Source: Gemmatimonadota bacterium (GTDB lineage Bacteria > Gemmatimonadota > Gemmatimonadetes > Gemmatimonadales > Gemmatimonadaceae). From it: a stretch of 37,992 bases of DNA. The notes beneath the pieces were generated by a model, which did not search any database, was not told the DNA's origin, and worked only from the letters and a program-made list of their open reading frames with translations. How positions within the stretch are numbered: the stretch's first letter is position 1; each line of letters begins with the position of its first letter. This document shows positions 1-8,641 of this stretch, one piece after another. The stretch covers positions 1 through 37,992 of the forward strand of contig JACQBG010000033.1 in the NCBI GenBank assembly GCA_016194585.1, in the 5' to 3' direction. The translations under genes and the position numbers were made by a program.

Positions 1-1007
1 AGCGCGCCGGGCCGGCCGAACCTCGACATCCCCACGGCTACCCGCGCGACCATCTGTGCCATGCGGATGCTCCAGCGGCTCACGAACCAATGCCCCGTCG
101 GCAGCCGGCGGAACTCCACGCGCGCCCCGACCCCTGCCTCGTCGTACGCGCGTGGCAAGCCGGTGTAGCGCAACTCGATCAGCCGCAGCTCGTCCGTCGC
201 GCGATCGAGCCACAACGTGCCCGTGATGTCGCTGATCCCTTCGCGATCACGGGACGGACGGAAGCCGACGCCCACCCAATCCGCGCCGCCCTCGGGGGGC
301 GGCTCGAGCGCGAAACAGTGGGTCGAGGCGAAGAGATCGCTCAGCAGCACCGCCTCGTCGGGGGCGTGGTACCAGACGTCCGCTCCGTCCTGCGTCACGT
401 ACCCCGTGGCCTCGAGCACCTCCGGCGACTCGGCGGAGAACGGCCGCGCCGTGTTGCCGCTCCGGAGCGTGACCTTCTGCGCCTTCACCATGCGTCCCTG
501 AGCGTCCAGGGTGCGATCGTAGACGAACCACCGCGTGTCGAGCGCGTGCGCCTCGACGGCGAGCCGCGAGGCGAGCATCGCCTTGCGGGCCTCCTCCCAC
601 ACGCGCGCGACAAGGCGCCCCGAGTCCTCGCGGATGCGGCACACGCGCTCGCCACGCACGGTGACCCGGGCGAGCGTCACCGCCTCGCCGCCGAGCACGA
701 TCGGCAGGTCGCGCGTCTCCCCGGCCGCGACGACGATGGCGGGAAGCGTCGTCGGGCGGAAGCCGATGCGGAGGGCGCGCACGATGTACGTCCCCGGCGC
801 GGGGAGCGCGAGGTCGTACTCCCCGCGTTCGCTGGCAAGGCCGTTCACGCGCACGTGCCCGAGCGTGTCGCTCGCGGTGACGATCACGCCGGCGGCGCGG
901 GTGGCGCCGTCGGGGAGTACGACGGTACCACGCACGCGCTGCCCCTCGGCGGAAGCCGCGGTGAGCACGATCGCCGAGGCGATCAGGAGCGCGATGCGTG
1001 AACGCAG
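1..1007 (-). CDS. Exported protein with N-terminal carboxypeptidase-regulatory-like domain (partial, C-terminus off left edge)
   Basis: The reading frame is open from about 1007 down to base 1 without a stop, giving about 335 residues and no C-terminus. The N-terminus LRSRIALLIASAIVLTAASA looks like a Sec signal peptide. It is followed by a typical CarboxypepD_reg-like beta-sandwich: RGTVVLPDGATRAAGVIVTA, then a GEYDLALPAPGTYIVRALRI stretch, about residues 25-95. The rest (Trp/Tyr-rich, with GTLWLDRATDELRLIELRY) is of unknown function. No ATG fits. A GGAGG (1012-1016) lies four bases from a CTG at 1005-1007, so I chose CTG as start; a downstream GTG is possible but would cut the signal peptide. 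Such proteins are common exported or outer-membrane-associated proteins in Gemmatimonadota and Bacteroidota; the exact role is unknown. It is divergent from the S10 peptidase gene. Confidence 0.75.
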   Translation of the reverse strand, partial: MRSRIALLIASAIVLTAASAEGQRVRGTVVLPDGATRAAGVIVTASDTLGHVRVNGLASERGEYDLALPAPGTYIVRALRIGFRPTTLPAIVVAAGETRDLPIVLGGEAVTLARVTVRGERVCRIREDSGRLVARVWEEARKAMLASRLAVEAHALDTRWFVYDRTLDAQGRMVKAQKVTLRSGNTARPFSAESPEVLEATGYVTQDGADVWYHAPDEAVLLSDLFASTHCFALEPPPEGGADWVGVGFRPSRDREGISDITGTLWLDRATDELRLIELRYTGLPRAYDEAGVGARVEFRRLPTGHWFVSRWSIRMAQMVARVAVGMSRFGRPGA

Positions 1008-1118
1008 GATGCCTCCCGGCGCGGTCGCGCCGACGTTCCGTCCGGCACTAGAATACTCCTGCCCGGCGCCCCCCGCGACTCGGCCGCAGGGTCTTCACAC
1101 TCACCAAGGTGTTCGCCC

Positions 1119-2678
1119 ATGCGTGTCATCGCAGCACTGATGCTCGTCTCGTCGCCCGTGCTCGCCCAGGGAGGGCGTGGCGGTCGCGGCGCGGCTCCCG
1201 CGACGGCGGCCGCCGCGGCGCGTCCGGATTCGGTCGCCCGACCGGCCGCCGCGGCTCCTCTCAGGCGAGTCGAGGAGGAGCCGCCCGCCGTCACGCACCA
1301 CACACTCCATGGCAACGCCGACTTCAAGTACACGGCGACCGCGGCGATGCTGCCGATCCGCAACGAACAGAGCGGCGAGACCGACGGCAACATGTTCTAC
1401 GTCGCCTACACGAAGGACGGCGCCGACCCCGCCACTCGCCCCATCGCCTTCATCTTCAACGGCGGCCCGGGCTCCGCGACGGTGTGGCTGCACATGGGAG
1501 CGTTCGGCCCGAAGGTCGTGGCATTGAACCCCGACGGCACGAACCCGCCGCCACCCTACACGTACAAGGACAACCCCAACACCCTGCTCGACCAGGCCGA
1601 CCTCGTGTTCCTCGATCCGGTCGGCACCGGCTACAGCCGCGCCACGTCGCCCCAGAACGGCCCCAAGTTCTGGGGGCTCGACGAGGACATGCACGCGGTC
1701 GCCGAGTTCATCCGGCTCTACCTCACGCGCAACGAGCGGTGGGCCAGTCCGCGGTTCATCGCCGGAGAGAGCTACGGCACGACGCGCGCCGCGCACCTCT
1801 CGGGCTACCTCACCGACAACGGCATCGCCCTCAACGGCGTCGTGCTGTTGAGCGCGGTGCTCAACTTCGAGAACTCGCGGCCGAGCCGCGGCAACGACAT
1901 CGCGTACGTCGGCTTCCTCCCGTCGTTCGCGATGACGGCGTACTACCACAAGAAGGTGGCGCCCGACCTCCAGAAGCTCCCGCTCGAGGAGTTCGCCCGC
2001 TCGGTGGAGACGTTCGCGAGCGGCGAGTACGCCGCCGCCCTGATGAAGGGGAGCGCGCTCAGCGCCGCCGAGCGCAAGGCGATCGTCACCAAGATCGCGC
2101 GCTACACGGGGATGAGTGAGCAGTTCGTGCTCGATTCCGACCTGCGCATCGAGCTCGCGCACTTCAGCACGGAGCTGCTCCACGACCAGCGGCTGCAGAG
2201 CGGGCGCCTCGACAGCCGGCTCACGTCGTACATGCAGGATCCGCTCGCCGGCCGCACGGGATTCGATCCGAGCGACGCGAGCATCCGCAACTCGTTCACG
2301 CCAGTACTCAACGACTACGTGCGCCGCGAGTTGGGCTACAAGAACGACAACCTCTACTACATCCTCGGCGGCGGCATCGGCCGCTGGCGCTACGAGGAGG
2401 GGCAGTACGCCAACGTCGTGCCGAGCCTCGAGCGCGCGTTCGCGAAGAACCCCGACATGCACCTGTTCGTCGCGATGGGCTACTACGACATGGCGACCCC
2501 GTATTGGGCCGTGCAGTACACGCTCGACCACATGACGGTGGAACCCAAGGTGAGGGCATCACGGATCCACACCGACCACTTCACGGCCGGGCACATGATG
2601 TACATCGACGCGGCGTCGATGAAGAAGCTCAGGGAGGACCTGCGCGGGTTCATCGACGGGGCGATCGCGAAGCGGTGA
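1119..2678 (+). CDS. Secreted S10-family serine carboxypeptidase
   Basis: This 519-residue protein matches the peptidase S10 (serine carboxypeptidase) family, exported enzymes that remove C-terminal residues from peptides. A Sec signal peptide (MRVIAALMLVSSPVLAQ) is followed by a Gly/Arg/Ala-rich linker to about residue 50. NGGPGS (114-119) is the family oxyanion motif, DPVGTGYS lies at 166-173, and GESYG (216-220) holds the nucleophile Ser218. Asp457 (in GYYDMATP) and His492 (in TAGHMMY) complete the triad. An AAGGTG Shine-Dalgarno at 1106-1111 lies seven bases before the ATG and fixes the start. The gene stands alone. A near-perfect palindrome just after the stop separates it from the convergent alcohol dehydrogenase gene. 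Exact substrates cannot be read from the sequence. Confidence 0.93.
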   Translation: MRVIAALMLVSSPVLAQGGRGGRGAAPATAAAAARPDSVARPAAAAPLRRVEEEPPAVTHHTLHGNADFKYTATAAMLPIRNEQSGETDGNMFYVAYTKDGADPATRPIAFIFNGGPGSATVWLHMGAFGPKVVALNPDGTNPPPPYTYKDNPNTLLDQADLVFLDPVGTGYSRATSPQNGPKFWGLDEDMHAVAEFIRLYLTRNERWASPRFIAGESYGTTRAAHLSGYLTDNGIALNGVVLLSAVLNFENSRPSRGNDIAYVGFLPSFAMTAYYHKKVAPDLQKLPLEEFARSVETFASGEYAAALMKGSALSAAERKAIVTKIARYTGMSEQFVLDSDLRIELAHFSTELLHDQRLQSGRLDSRLTSYMQDPLAGRTGFDPSDASIRNSFTPVLNDYVRRELGYKNDNLYYILGGGIGRWRYEEGQYANVVPSLERAFAKNPDMHLFVAMGYYDMATPYWAVQYTLDHMTVEPKVRASRIHTDHFTAGHMMYIDAASMKKLREDLRGFIDGAIAKR

Positions 2679-2690
2679 GTCGCTACTTGA

Positions 2691-2736
2691 GAGCGGGTGC
2701 ACGGTTCACCGTGGACGGTGGACCGTGCACCCGCTC
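2691..2736. terminator. 46-bp palindrome at convergent gene ends (putative bidirectional terminator)
   Basis: The arms GAGCGGGTGCACGGT and ACCGTGCACCCGCTC are perfect reverse complements. The interior (CACCGT, GG, ACGGTG) pairs further, leaving a tiny loop. It sits 12 bases after the S10 peptidase stop, and its last base is the final base of the opposing alcohol dehydrogenase stop codon. There is no T-tract. A bidirectional terminator or mRNA 3'-end stabiliser is the likely role. Confidence 0.6.
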
Positions 2737-3833
2737 TAACTGTTCGGCTCCACCACCGCCTTCACCACCCGCCGCTGCGCCACCGCCTCGAGCCCCTCCG
2801 ATACCCGCTCGAGAGCGTACGTGGCGGAGACCGCGTCCGCCCACGGCAGCGCCCGCCCCTGCACCGCCAGCACTTGCAGCGCGCGGTACACGTGCGAGTA
2901 ATCGCATCCCCAGCAGCCGCGGATCTCGACGTGCTTGCGGTTGATCTGCCGGTGCGGGTTGATCGGCATGTCGCCACCGTCGGTGTACTGGCCGGCGATC
3001 ACCACGCGCCCGCCGTCGCGCACGAGGTCGAGCGCGTCGCCCACGGCGCGCGGATCGCCCGCCGCCTCGATGACGATGTCCACGCCGCGCCCGCCGGTGA
3101 GCGCGCGCACCGCGGCCGCGCGATCGGCCGCCGGCACCTCGAGCCCGATCGTGTGCGTCGCCCCCATCCGCGTCGCGAACGTGCGCCTCGCCTCCGGGTC
3201 GCCGATCAGGATCACCGGATGCGCACCACTCAGCGCCGCGAGTGCGGCGGCCGCCAGCCCCACCGGGCCGGCGCCCAGCACGGCGACCGATGACCCCAGC
3301 CGCACCTCGGCGCGCTCGACCGCGTGTACGCTCGTCACGAGTCCGCAGCCGCCGGCGATGAAGCTCAGCGCGTCGACGCCGTCGGGGATGCGCAGCAGCT
3401 TCACGCCGGGCTTCATCCAGATGTGGTCGGCCCACCCGCCGAGCGGACCGTCGGCGACACCGTAGGTGATGCCGTAGACGCGGCGGTGCGAGCAGCGCGT
3501 CGTCTGCTTGGTGACGAGACATTCGTAACACGCGCCGCACGTCTCGTGCACGTCGAGGAAGGTCGCGAGGTCTCCCTCGCGGAACGGCGTGCCCGCGATG
3601 TCGCGCACCGTGCCGCGGATCTCCGTGAGATGCCCGATGCTCACGTGCCCCGGGATGATCGGATACGGCACGCCGGCAAGCCGGCCGTGGTGCAGGTGCA
3701 CGTCGGTGCCGCACACCTCGGAGTACTGTGTGCGGAGCATCGCGGCGCCCGGCTGCAGGTCGGGCCACGGCACGTCGCGCAGCTCGATCGGTGCGTCGGG
3801 CGCGGGCATCACCGCGGCGCGGACGTGCTTCAT
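2736..3833 (-). CDS. Zinc-dependent alcohol dehydrogenase (MDR superfamily)
   Basis: This 365-residue protein is a cytoplasmic medium-chain, NAD(P)-dependent alcohol or polyol dehydrogenase. The GroES-like domain carries Cys41 in CGTDVH and the PGH motif at 61-63. Four cysteines at 99, 102, 105 and 114 (CGACYEC...C) form the structural zinc site. The Rossmann fold shows GAGPVG at 187-192, and VDIVIEAAGDP follows in the cofactor domain. An oddity is that the usual catalytic-site GHE is GHV here, so the conserved glutamate is missing. The substrate is not predictable. The start is the ATG at 3831-3833; no strong ribosome binding site is seen. It is convergent with the S10 peptidase gene and divergent from ctaA. 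Confidence 0.88.
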   Translation of the reverse strand: MKHVRAAVMPAPDAPIELRDVPWPDLQPGAAMLRTQYSEVCGTDVHLHHGRLAGVPYPIIPGHVSIGHLTEIRGTVRDIAGTPFREGDLATFLDVHETCGACYECLVTKQTTRCSHRRVYGITYGVADGPLGGWADHIWMKPGVKLLRIPDGVDALSFIAGGCGLVTSVHAVERAEVRLGSSVAVLGAGPVGLAAAALAALSGAHPVILIGDPEARRTFATRMGATHTIGLEVPAADRAAAVRALTGGRGVDIVIEAAGDPRAVGDALDLVRDGGRVVIAGQYTDGGDMPINPHRQINRKHVEIRGCWGCDYSHVYRALQVLAVQGRALPWADAVSATYALERVSEGLEAVAQRRVVKAVVEPNS

Positions 3834-3940
3834 CGGCCGACCCTCCAGCGGATCGCGGCCGCCGTGCGAAAGTGGTTACGCATGCCGCGGGAAACTAGCC
3901 GCCGCCGGCGATACACGATAGCCGACCGATCGTCCATATT

Positions 3941-4987
3941 GTGAGGATGGAGAACGCACCCGCGCCGCGCACGAATCGCGAGGACCCCACGCTCGTCGGC
4001 CGCTGGATGGCCCTCTGGGCGGCGTCGCTGTTCCTCCTCGTGCTCATCGGCGGCGCGACCCGCCTCACCGAGAGCGGCCTCTCCATCACGGAATGGAAGC
4101 CGGTCTCCGGCATCCTCCCGCCGCTGAACGCCGCGGCGTGGAACGAGGCCTTCGAGAAGTACAAGCAGATCCCGCAGTACCTCGACATGGGCCACGGGAT
4201 GACGGTCGACGACTTCAAGGGGATCTTCCTCTGGGAGTACGCGCACCGTCTGTGGGCGCGCCTCGTCGGCGTGCTGTTCGCCGTGCCCCTCGTGCTGCTC
4301 TGGCGGCGGGGCGCCGTGCCGCGCTCGCTGCGCCCGCGGCTCGTGACCCTCCTCGTTCTCATGGGACTGCAGGGGCTCATGGGCTGGTACATGGTGATGA
4401 GCGGGCTCACCGAGCGGGTGAGCGTGAGCCAGTACCGGCTCGCCGCGCACCTCTCGCTCGCGCTCGTCATCTACGCGACGGCGCTCTGGACGGCGCTCGA
4501 CCTGCTCGCCCCCGCCGCGGGTCCGGAGGGATGGCGCTGGTTCGAGCGGCGACTGCGCGTCCTCACCGGCGCGGCGTTCGTCGTCATCATCAGCGGCGCG
4601 TTCGTGGCCGGCCTGCGCGCCGGGCGCATCTACAACACGTTCCCGAAGATGGGCGACCGCTGGACCCCGGTCGAGTACTGGATGCTCACGCCGGCGTGGC
4701 GGAACTTCTTCGAGAATCCCGCGGCGGCGCAGTTCGACCACCGCCTGCTCGCCGTGACGCTCGTGCTCGTGTGCATCGCCACGTGGTGGGAGGCGAGCCG
4801 CGAGGCGGGACACTCGACGGTCGGGCGGCGTCTCTCGTGGGTCGCCGTCGCCGCCGCCGTGCAAGCGTCACTGGGGATGATGACGCTCGTCTTCTCCGTG
4901 CCCGTCGCGCTGGGCGTCGCGCACCAGGCGGGCGCGGTGCTGCTCTTCTCCACGCTACTCGCGGCGTGGCACGCGACGCGAGCCTAG
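3941..4987 (+). CDS. ctaA: Heme A synthase, COX15/CtaA type
   Basis: This 348-residue polytopic membrane protein oxidises the C8 methyl of heme O to the formyl group of heme A, needed for aa3-type cytochrome oxidase. After a short tail, the first membrane helix (about 22-38) runs into GGATRLTESGLSITEWKP, the hallmark of the proteobacterial/mitochondrial COX15 type. The four family histidines that bind heme are all present: His102 (EYAHRLW), His170 (RLAAHLSL), His267 (FDHRLLA) and His328 (GVAHQAG). About eight membrane helices are visible in two repeated halves. The start may be the GTG at 3941 or the ATG at 3947; neither has a clear Shine-Dalgarno. No cytochrome oxidase genes lie nearby in the window. 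It is convergent with msrA. Confidence 0.94.
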   Translation: MRMENAPAPRTNREDPTLVGRWMALWAASLFLLVLIGGATRLTESGLSITEWKPVSGILPPLNAAAWNEAFEKYKQIPQYLDMGHGMTVDDFKGIFLWEYAHRLWARLVGVLFAVPLVLLWRRGAVPRSLRPRLVTLLVLMGLQGLMGWYMVMSGLTERVSVSQYRLAAHLSLALVIYATALWTALDLLAPAAGPEGWRWFERRLRVLTGAAFVVIISGAFVAGLRAGRIYNTFPKMGDRWTPVEYWMLTPAWRNFFENPAAAQFDHRLLAVTLVLVCIATWWEASREAGHSTVGRRLSWVAVAAAVQASLGMMTLVFSVPVALGVAHQAGAVLLFSTLLAAWHATRA

Positions 4988-5021
4988 CGGGCCAGCCTCC
5001 CGAGGAACGCCGGCCGCGGCG

Positions 5022-5564
5022 TCAGCGCGCGAGTCTCTCGAGGAACTTCTTCCGCGCCTTCGCCACCTTCGGCGCGATGACCACCGCACAGTACGGGTTC
5101 TGCGGATTCCGAGCGAAATAGTCGTCGTGGTAGTTCTCCGCCGGCCAGAACGTCTCGAGCGGCGCGATCTCCGTCACGATAGGGTCGCTCCAGATCTTCG
5201 CCGCGGCGAGCGCGGCCACCGCCTCACGCGCCACGCGCTCCTGCTCCGGAGAGTGGAAGAAGATCGCCGACCGGTACTGCGTGCCGACGTCGTTCCCCTG
5301 GCGGTTCAGCGTGGTCGGATCGTGGATCGTGAAGAACACGTCGAGCAGGTCGCGGTAGCTGATCACCGACGGGTCGAAGGCCACCTGCACCACTTCGGCG
5401 TGTCCCGTCGTGCCGGAGCACACCTGCTCGTATGTCGGGTTCGGCCGGCGGCCGCCGGCGTAGCCGCTCTTCACGCTCGCGACGCCACGCAACTGCAGGA
5501 AAACGGCCTCGAGACACCAGAAACAGCCGCCGGCGAGCGTCGCGATCTCGACGCCTTCGCCCAT
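5022..5564 (-). CDS. msrA: Peptide-methionine (S)-S-oxide reductase MsrA
   Basis: This 180-residue enzyme reduces methionine-S-sulfoxide in proteins. The signature GGCFWC (12-17) contains catalytic Cys14, and the family motifs GYAGG, TGHAEVV, and ENYHDDYF (active-site region) follow in order. No signal peptide is present, so it is cytoplasmic. It starts 14 bases after the msrB stop; an alternative GTG at 5580-5582 would overlap that stop (GTGA) and add six residues. Co-transcription and probable translational coupling with msrB are inferred. The protein ends KKFLERLAR. A degenerate second copy of that tail, coding FLGRLAR then TAG in another frame, lies just downstream (4984-5007). Confidence 0.95.
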   Translation of the reverse strand: MGEGVEIATLAGGCFWCLEAVFLQLRGVASVKSGYAGGRRPNPTYEQVCSGTTGHAEVVQVAFDPSVISYRDLLDVFFTIHDPTTLNRQGNDVGTQYRSAIFFHSPEQERVAREAVAALAAAKIWSDPIVTEIAPLETFWPAENYHDDYFARNPQNPYCAVVIAPKVAKARKKFLERLAR

Positions 5565-5578
5565 CGCGGATGCGCCGG

Positions 5579-6025
5579 TCACTTCGACGTCTCGAACAAC
5601 GCGGCGTACTTGCCGTACCCTTCCTCGGCGAGCTTGCTCACCGGCACGAAGCGCAGCGACGCGGAGTTGATGCAGTAGCGGAGCCCCGTCGGCCCCGGGC
5701 CGTCGGGGAAGACGTGCCCGAGATGCGAATCGGCGCCGGTCGAACGGACCTCGGTGCGGCGCATCCCGTACGCGTCGTCGGCATGCTCCGTGACGTTCGC
5801 GGGTTCGATCGGCTGGATGAAGCTCGGCCACCCGGTGCCCGAATCGAACTTGTGCGTGCTCGAGAAGAGCGGCTCCCCCGAGACGACGTCGACGTAGATC
5901 CCGGATTCGTGATGGTTCCAGAACGCGTTCCGGAACGGCGGCTCGGTCGCGCTGCACTGGGTGACCTCGTACTCCAGCGGCGAGAGCCGGGCCTTCAGGT
6001 CGTCAGCGGTCTTCTTGTCGTCCAT
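5579..6025 (-). CDS. msrB: Peptide-methionine (R)-S-oxide reductase MsrB (zinc-less form)
   Basis: This 148-residue enzyme reduces methionine-R-sulfoxide. Family motifs are visible: [13 protein letters not shown] (57-69), [10 protein letters not shown], and [13 protein letters not shown] with catalytic Cys118. The four zinc cysteines (two CxxC pairs) of many MsrB proteins are absent: the positions read SGEPLFSS and [11 protein letters not shown]. The only other cysteine is Cys24. A longer frame starts at 6079, but the ATG at 6023-6025 has an upstream AGGAG and gives a normal family N-terminus, so I chose it. It lies upstream of msrA in the same orientation; the two handle both sulfoxide diastereomers. 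Confidence 0.94.
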   Translation of the reverse strand: MDDKKTADDLKARLSPLEYEVTQCSATEPPFRNAFWNHHESGIYVDVVSGEPLFSSTHKFDSGTGWPSFIQPIEPANVTEHADDAYGMRRTEVRSTGADSHLGHVFPDGPGPTGLRYCINSASLRFVPVSKLAEEGYGKYAALFETSK

Positions 6026-6146
6026 GCTCCGATCGCTCCTCGTGGGCGCCGCACAGAGGGGCGGCGCTCCCTGACTCACGAATCCGCAGGCGCGCCGATT
6101 CGTTCCCGCGTCGAGCTCTCCGGCGCGGCCGTGCGACGCCAGCGCG

Positions 6147-7514
6147 CTACGGACGCGACAGCCGGTCGCGCGTCCACATCACGACCGTCCCGCACGCCTT
6201 CCCCGGCACCGTGAACTCCGGTGGGGTGTCGGTCGCCGAGGCGTAGACCTCGATGGCACCGATGTTCTGCGCGCTGAACGCCGCGTCGATGTCACCCGGC
6301 TGGTAGGTCTCGAACAGCGCGTTGTCGACGTAGAAGTTCATGCAGCCGCTGGCGCGCGACGACTCGATCACCCGCCCGGTCCCGACGTTCGTCACGTGGA
6401 TCCCCGGCATCGTCACGAGCAGGTCGGAGAAGAGCTGGGCATGCCGCCGCTCCACCTCCGACGGGTCCATGAAGTACCCGCCGGTGCGCCCCTTCCGGTC
6501 GAGGAATCCGACCTTCTGCAGTCCGTTGTCGAGCTTCCCCACGACCTTCACCGCGGCCAGCACCTGCGCGGCCGCGATCTTGAAGTCGAGCTGCCGCGGC
6601 TCGCGCTGCGCGAGGTTCGCGGTGAGCGTCGCCGCCGCGAACCCGATGCGCCGCGCCACGACCTCCACGGTGCCCGACGGCAGCCCTTCGAGGCGATAGC
6701 GCCCCGCGCTGTCGGTCACGGCGACCACCGGCGTGCCGGCCACCGTGATCTGCACCCCGGGCACGGCGAGTCCAGATTGCTGCGTGACCCGCCCCCGCAG
6801 CACGGCCTTCATCTCCGCCGTCGTCCCGAACGTCAGGCCGACGGTCGAGAACAGCTGCCCCTTCGTCTCGACGTGCACCTCCGCCGTCACTTTGCCGCTC
6901 CGGGCGACCTGCACCGTCCCCGAGATGGCGTCGGGGAGGCCGCAGATCACGAAGCGCCCGCTCGGATCGATGCGAGACGTGCGCACGCGCTCCATGCCGT
7001 CGCCGGCGAACAGGTCCTTGTAGACGAGCGACGCCGTCCCGCCGGCCAGCGACGTGTCGGCGTCGGCGTCGCGCAGGATGCCGAGCATGATGGCGCGCCC
7101 GAAGTTCGCGCCGGAACGGGGGCATGATGTCGCACGGAGTTCCTCGAGCGAGAGGGTGCGCACGTTGAGCACGCCGCGCTGCCCGGTCACGAGCGTGAAC
7201 GGCCGCGAATCGAGGTTCTCGCCGAGCGTGTCGAGCAACGGATGACGCACTTCGAGCATCATCTCGCCCACCTTCACGCTGTCGAGCGTGAACTCGCCGC
7301 GCTCGTTCGTCCGCACTTCGCGCGTCGTGCCGCCGATGCGGATCACCGCGCCCTGGAGCCCCACGCCGCGCAGGCTGTCGAACACCACGCCGACGATGGA
7401 CGCGCCGGGCCCCGTCATCTGCGCGGCGGCGCGCGCGGGGGCGACCGACGCCACCAGCGCCGCAAGGGATCCGGGGAGCAGCACCCGGGCGAGGACCTGC
7501 ATCGTCTTTGGCAT
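6147..7514 (-). CDS. Exported protein: carboxypeptidase-regulatory-like domains plus TonB-plug-like C-terminus, no barrel
   Basis: The protein has 455 residues. A signal peptide (about 1-33, ending PARAAA) precedes a first CarboxypepD_reg-like domain ([20 protein letters not shown]). A middle region contains the pair CPRSG and CGLP. A second regulatory-like domain follows ([20 protein letters not shown]). The C-terminal section ([20 protein letters not shown] ... [10 protein letters not shown]) resembles the plug domain of TonB-dependent receptors, but the protein stops where the beta-barrel would begin. It is therefore unlikely to be a transporter by itself; a surface or periplasmic binding role is inferred. 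The start is the ATG at 7512-7514, with a second ATG at 7500-7502. There is no Shine-Dalgarno; the upstream divergent region is AT-rich. Confidence 0.8.
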   Translation of the reverse strand: MPKTMQVLARVLLPGSLAALVASVAPARAAAQMTGPGASIVGVVFDSLRGVGLQGAVIRIGGTTREVRTNERGEFTLDSVKVGEMMLEVRHPLLDTLGENLDSRPFTLVTGQRGVLNVRTLSLEELRATSCPRSGANFGRAIMLGILRDADADTSLAGGTASLVYKDLFAGDGMERVRTSRIDPSGRFVICGLPDAISGTVQVARSGKVTAEVHVETKGQLFSTVGLTFGTTAEMKAVLRGRVTQQSGLAVPGVQITVAGTPVVAVTDSAGRYRLEGLPSGTVEVVARRIGFAAATLTANLAQREPRQLDFKIAAAQVLAAVKVVGKLDNGLQKVGFLDRKGRTGGYFMDPSEVERRHAQLFSDLLVTMPGIHVTNVGTGRVIESSRASGCMNFYVDNALFETYQPGDIDAAFSAQNIGAIEVYASATDTPPEFTVPGKACGTVVMWTRDRLSRP

Positions 7515-7559
7515 CGTTTGAATTATCTTAGGCGCACCGCCCCGAGTCGAGAGCCTGCC
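7515..7559. promoter_or_regulatory. AT-rich divergent promoter region
   Basis: Only 45 bases separate the two divergent starts. The segment GTTTGAATTATCTTA (7517-7531) is strikingly AT-rich for this genome and could supply -10-like elements in both directions, for example TATCTT on the plus strand. No clear -35 partner is assigned. Confidence 0.4.
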
Positions 7560-8522
7560 ATGAAGCCGATCACCCGCCGCGCCTTCCTCGCCACCTCCAG
7601 CAGCTGCGCGGGACACCTCGCGCTCGCCGCCTTTGCGACCCCAGCCCTCCGCCGCCTGCAGTGGACCCCCGTCCGCGGCCAGGTCGTCGCCGCCGAGCCG
7701 TTCGGGCGCCTCGAACAGGTCGCCGAAGGCGTCTGGGCGCTCATCTCCACTCCGCTCAGTGGCGACCGGACCACGCTGTCGAACGGCGGCCTCATCGCCG
7801 GGCGTAACGGCGTGCTCGCCATCGAGGGATTCAACCAACCCGAAGGCGCGCGCTGGCTCGCCGAGCGGTCGAAGGTGCTCACCGGACGCTGGCCCACGCA
7901 CGTCGTCGTCACGCACTACCATGCCGACCACGCGAACGGCGTGCAGGGCTACCTCGCCGGCACCGAGCACCCGGTCGTCCACTCGACCGCGGAGACGCGC
8001 GACCTCGTCATCGCCCGCAATCTCCCCGCCGTCGCCGAGCGGACGGCCGCGCTGCACGACGCCCAGCTCCTCTCCCCCACCGACCTCACCACGCTCGACC
8101 TGGGCGGCCGCCGCGTGACGGTGCGTCCCGCCGCCGGCCACACCCCGAGCGACGTCTCGGTCGAGATCGCCGACCCGTCGATCATGTTCTGCGGCGACCT
8201 CGTGTGGAACGCGATGTTCCCCAACTACGTCGACGCCATGCCGACCGTGCTCGCCCGTTCGGCCCGCGCCCTCCGCCGCGAGAAGGGGACGCACTACGTC
8301 CCCGGCCACGGCGCGCTCGCCACGGAAGCGGACTTCGACCGCTATCTCGCGATGCTCGATGAGGTCGAGCACGCCGCCCGCGAGGCCCACGCGAAGGGCA
8401 TCGACGCCGCCACCGCCGGCGCGGCATACGCCCTCCCCACATCACTCGGCGAGTGGACCCTGTTCAACAAGGTCTTTTTCGAACGCGCGTTCGGTGCGTG
8501 GTACAAGGAGTTGGGAGGTTAA
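7560..8522 (+). CDS. Tat-exported metallo-beta-lactamase-fold hydrolase
   Basis: This 320-residue protein has a twin-arginine signal (TRRAFLA, 5-11), so it is probably folded with its metals before export. The MBL-fold metal ligands are complete: HxHxDH at 119-124 (HYHADH), His194 (GHTPSD), Asp213 (CGDLVW) and His250 (PGHG). This is the layout of binuclear zinc or iron hydrolases of the glyoxalase II / class B3-like branch. The substrate is unknown; beta-lactamase activity should not be assumed. The frame is open further upstream, but the ATG at 7560 starts exactly at the Tat signal and just after the AT-rich region. It is divergent from the plug-like protein gene. Confidence 0.9.
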   Translation: MKPITRRAFLATSSSCAGHLALAAFATPALRRLQWTPVRGQVVAAEPFGRLEQVAEGVWALISTPLSGDRTTLSNGGLIAGRNGVLAIEGFNQPEGARWLAERSKVLTGRWPTHVVVTHYHADHANGVQGYLAGTEHPVVHSTAETRDLVIARNLPAVAERTAALHDAQLLSPTDLTTLDLGGRRVTVRPAAGHTPSDVSVEIADPSIMFCGDLVWNAMFPNYVDAMPTVLARSARALRREKGTHYVPGHGALATEADFDRYLAMLDEVEHAAREAHAKGIDAATAGAAYALPTSLGEWTLFNKVFFERAFGAWYKELGG

Positions 8523-8591
8523 GGTCGGAGCGGAACACGGCGGGAGGGGTTCACATCTGACCGGAAGCGGCCACGTCCGCTGAGCAAAGCA

Positions 8592-8641
8592 CCCTCCCCC
8601 TCCCCCTTTCCCTCCCCCTCCCCCTTTCCCTCCCCCTCCCC
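8592..8641. repeat. 18-bp tandem C/T-rich repeat, G-quadruplex-capable on the minus strand
   Basis: The unit is TTTCCCTCCCCCTCCCCC, repeated nearly three times without error. The minus strand reads runs of five or three G separated by A or AAA, a classic quadruplex-forming pattern. The array directly follows the stop codon of the minus-strand acyl-CoA dehydrogenase gene and faces the end of the convergent MBL-fold gene. Confidence 0.85.

Noticed and set aside
90-1001. 303-residue plus-strand frame at the left end
   Set aside because: The minus strand carries a signal peptide and a carboxypeptidase-regulatory domain over the same bases.
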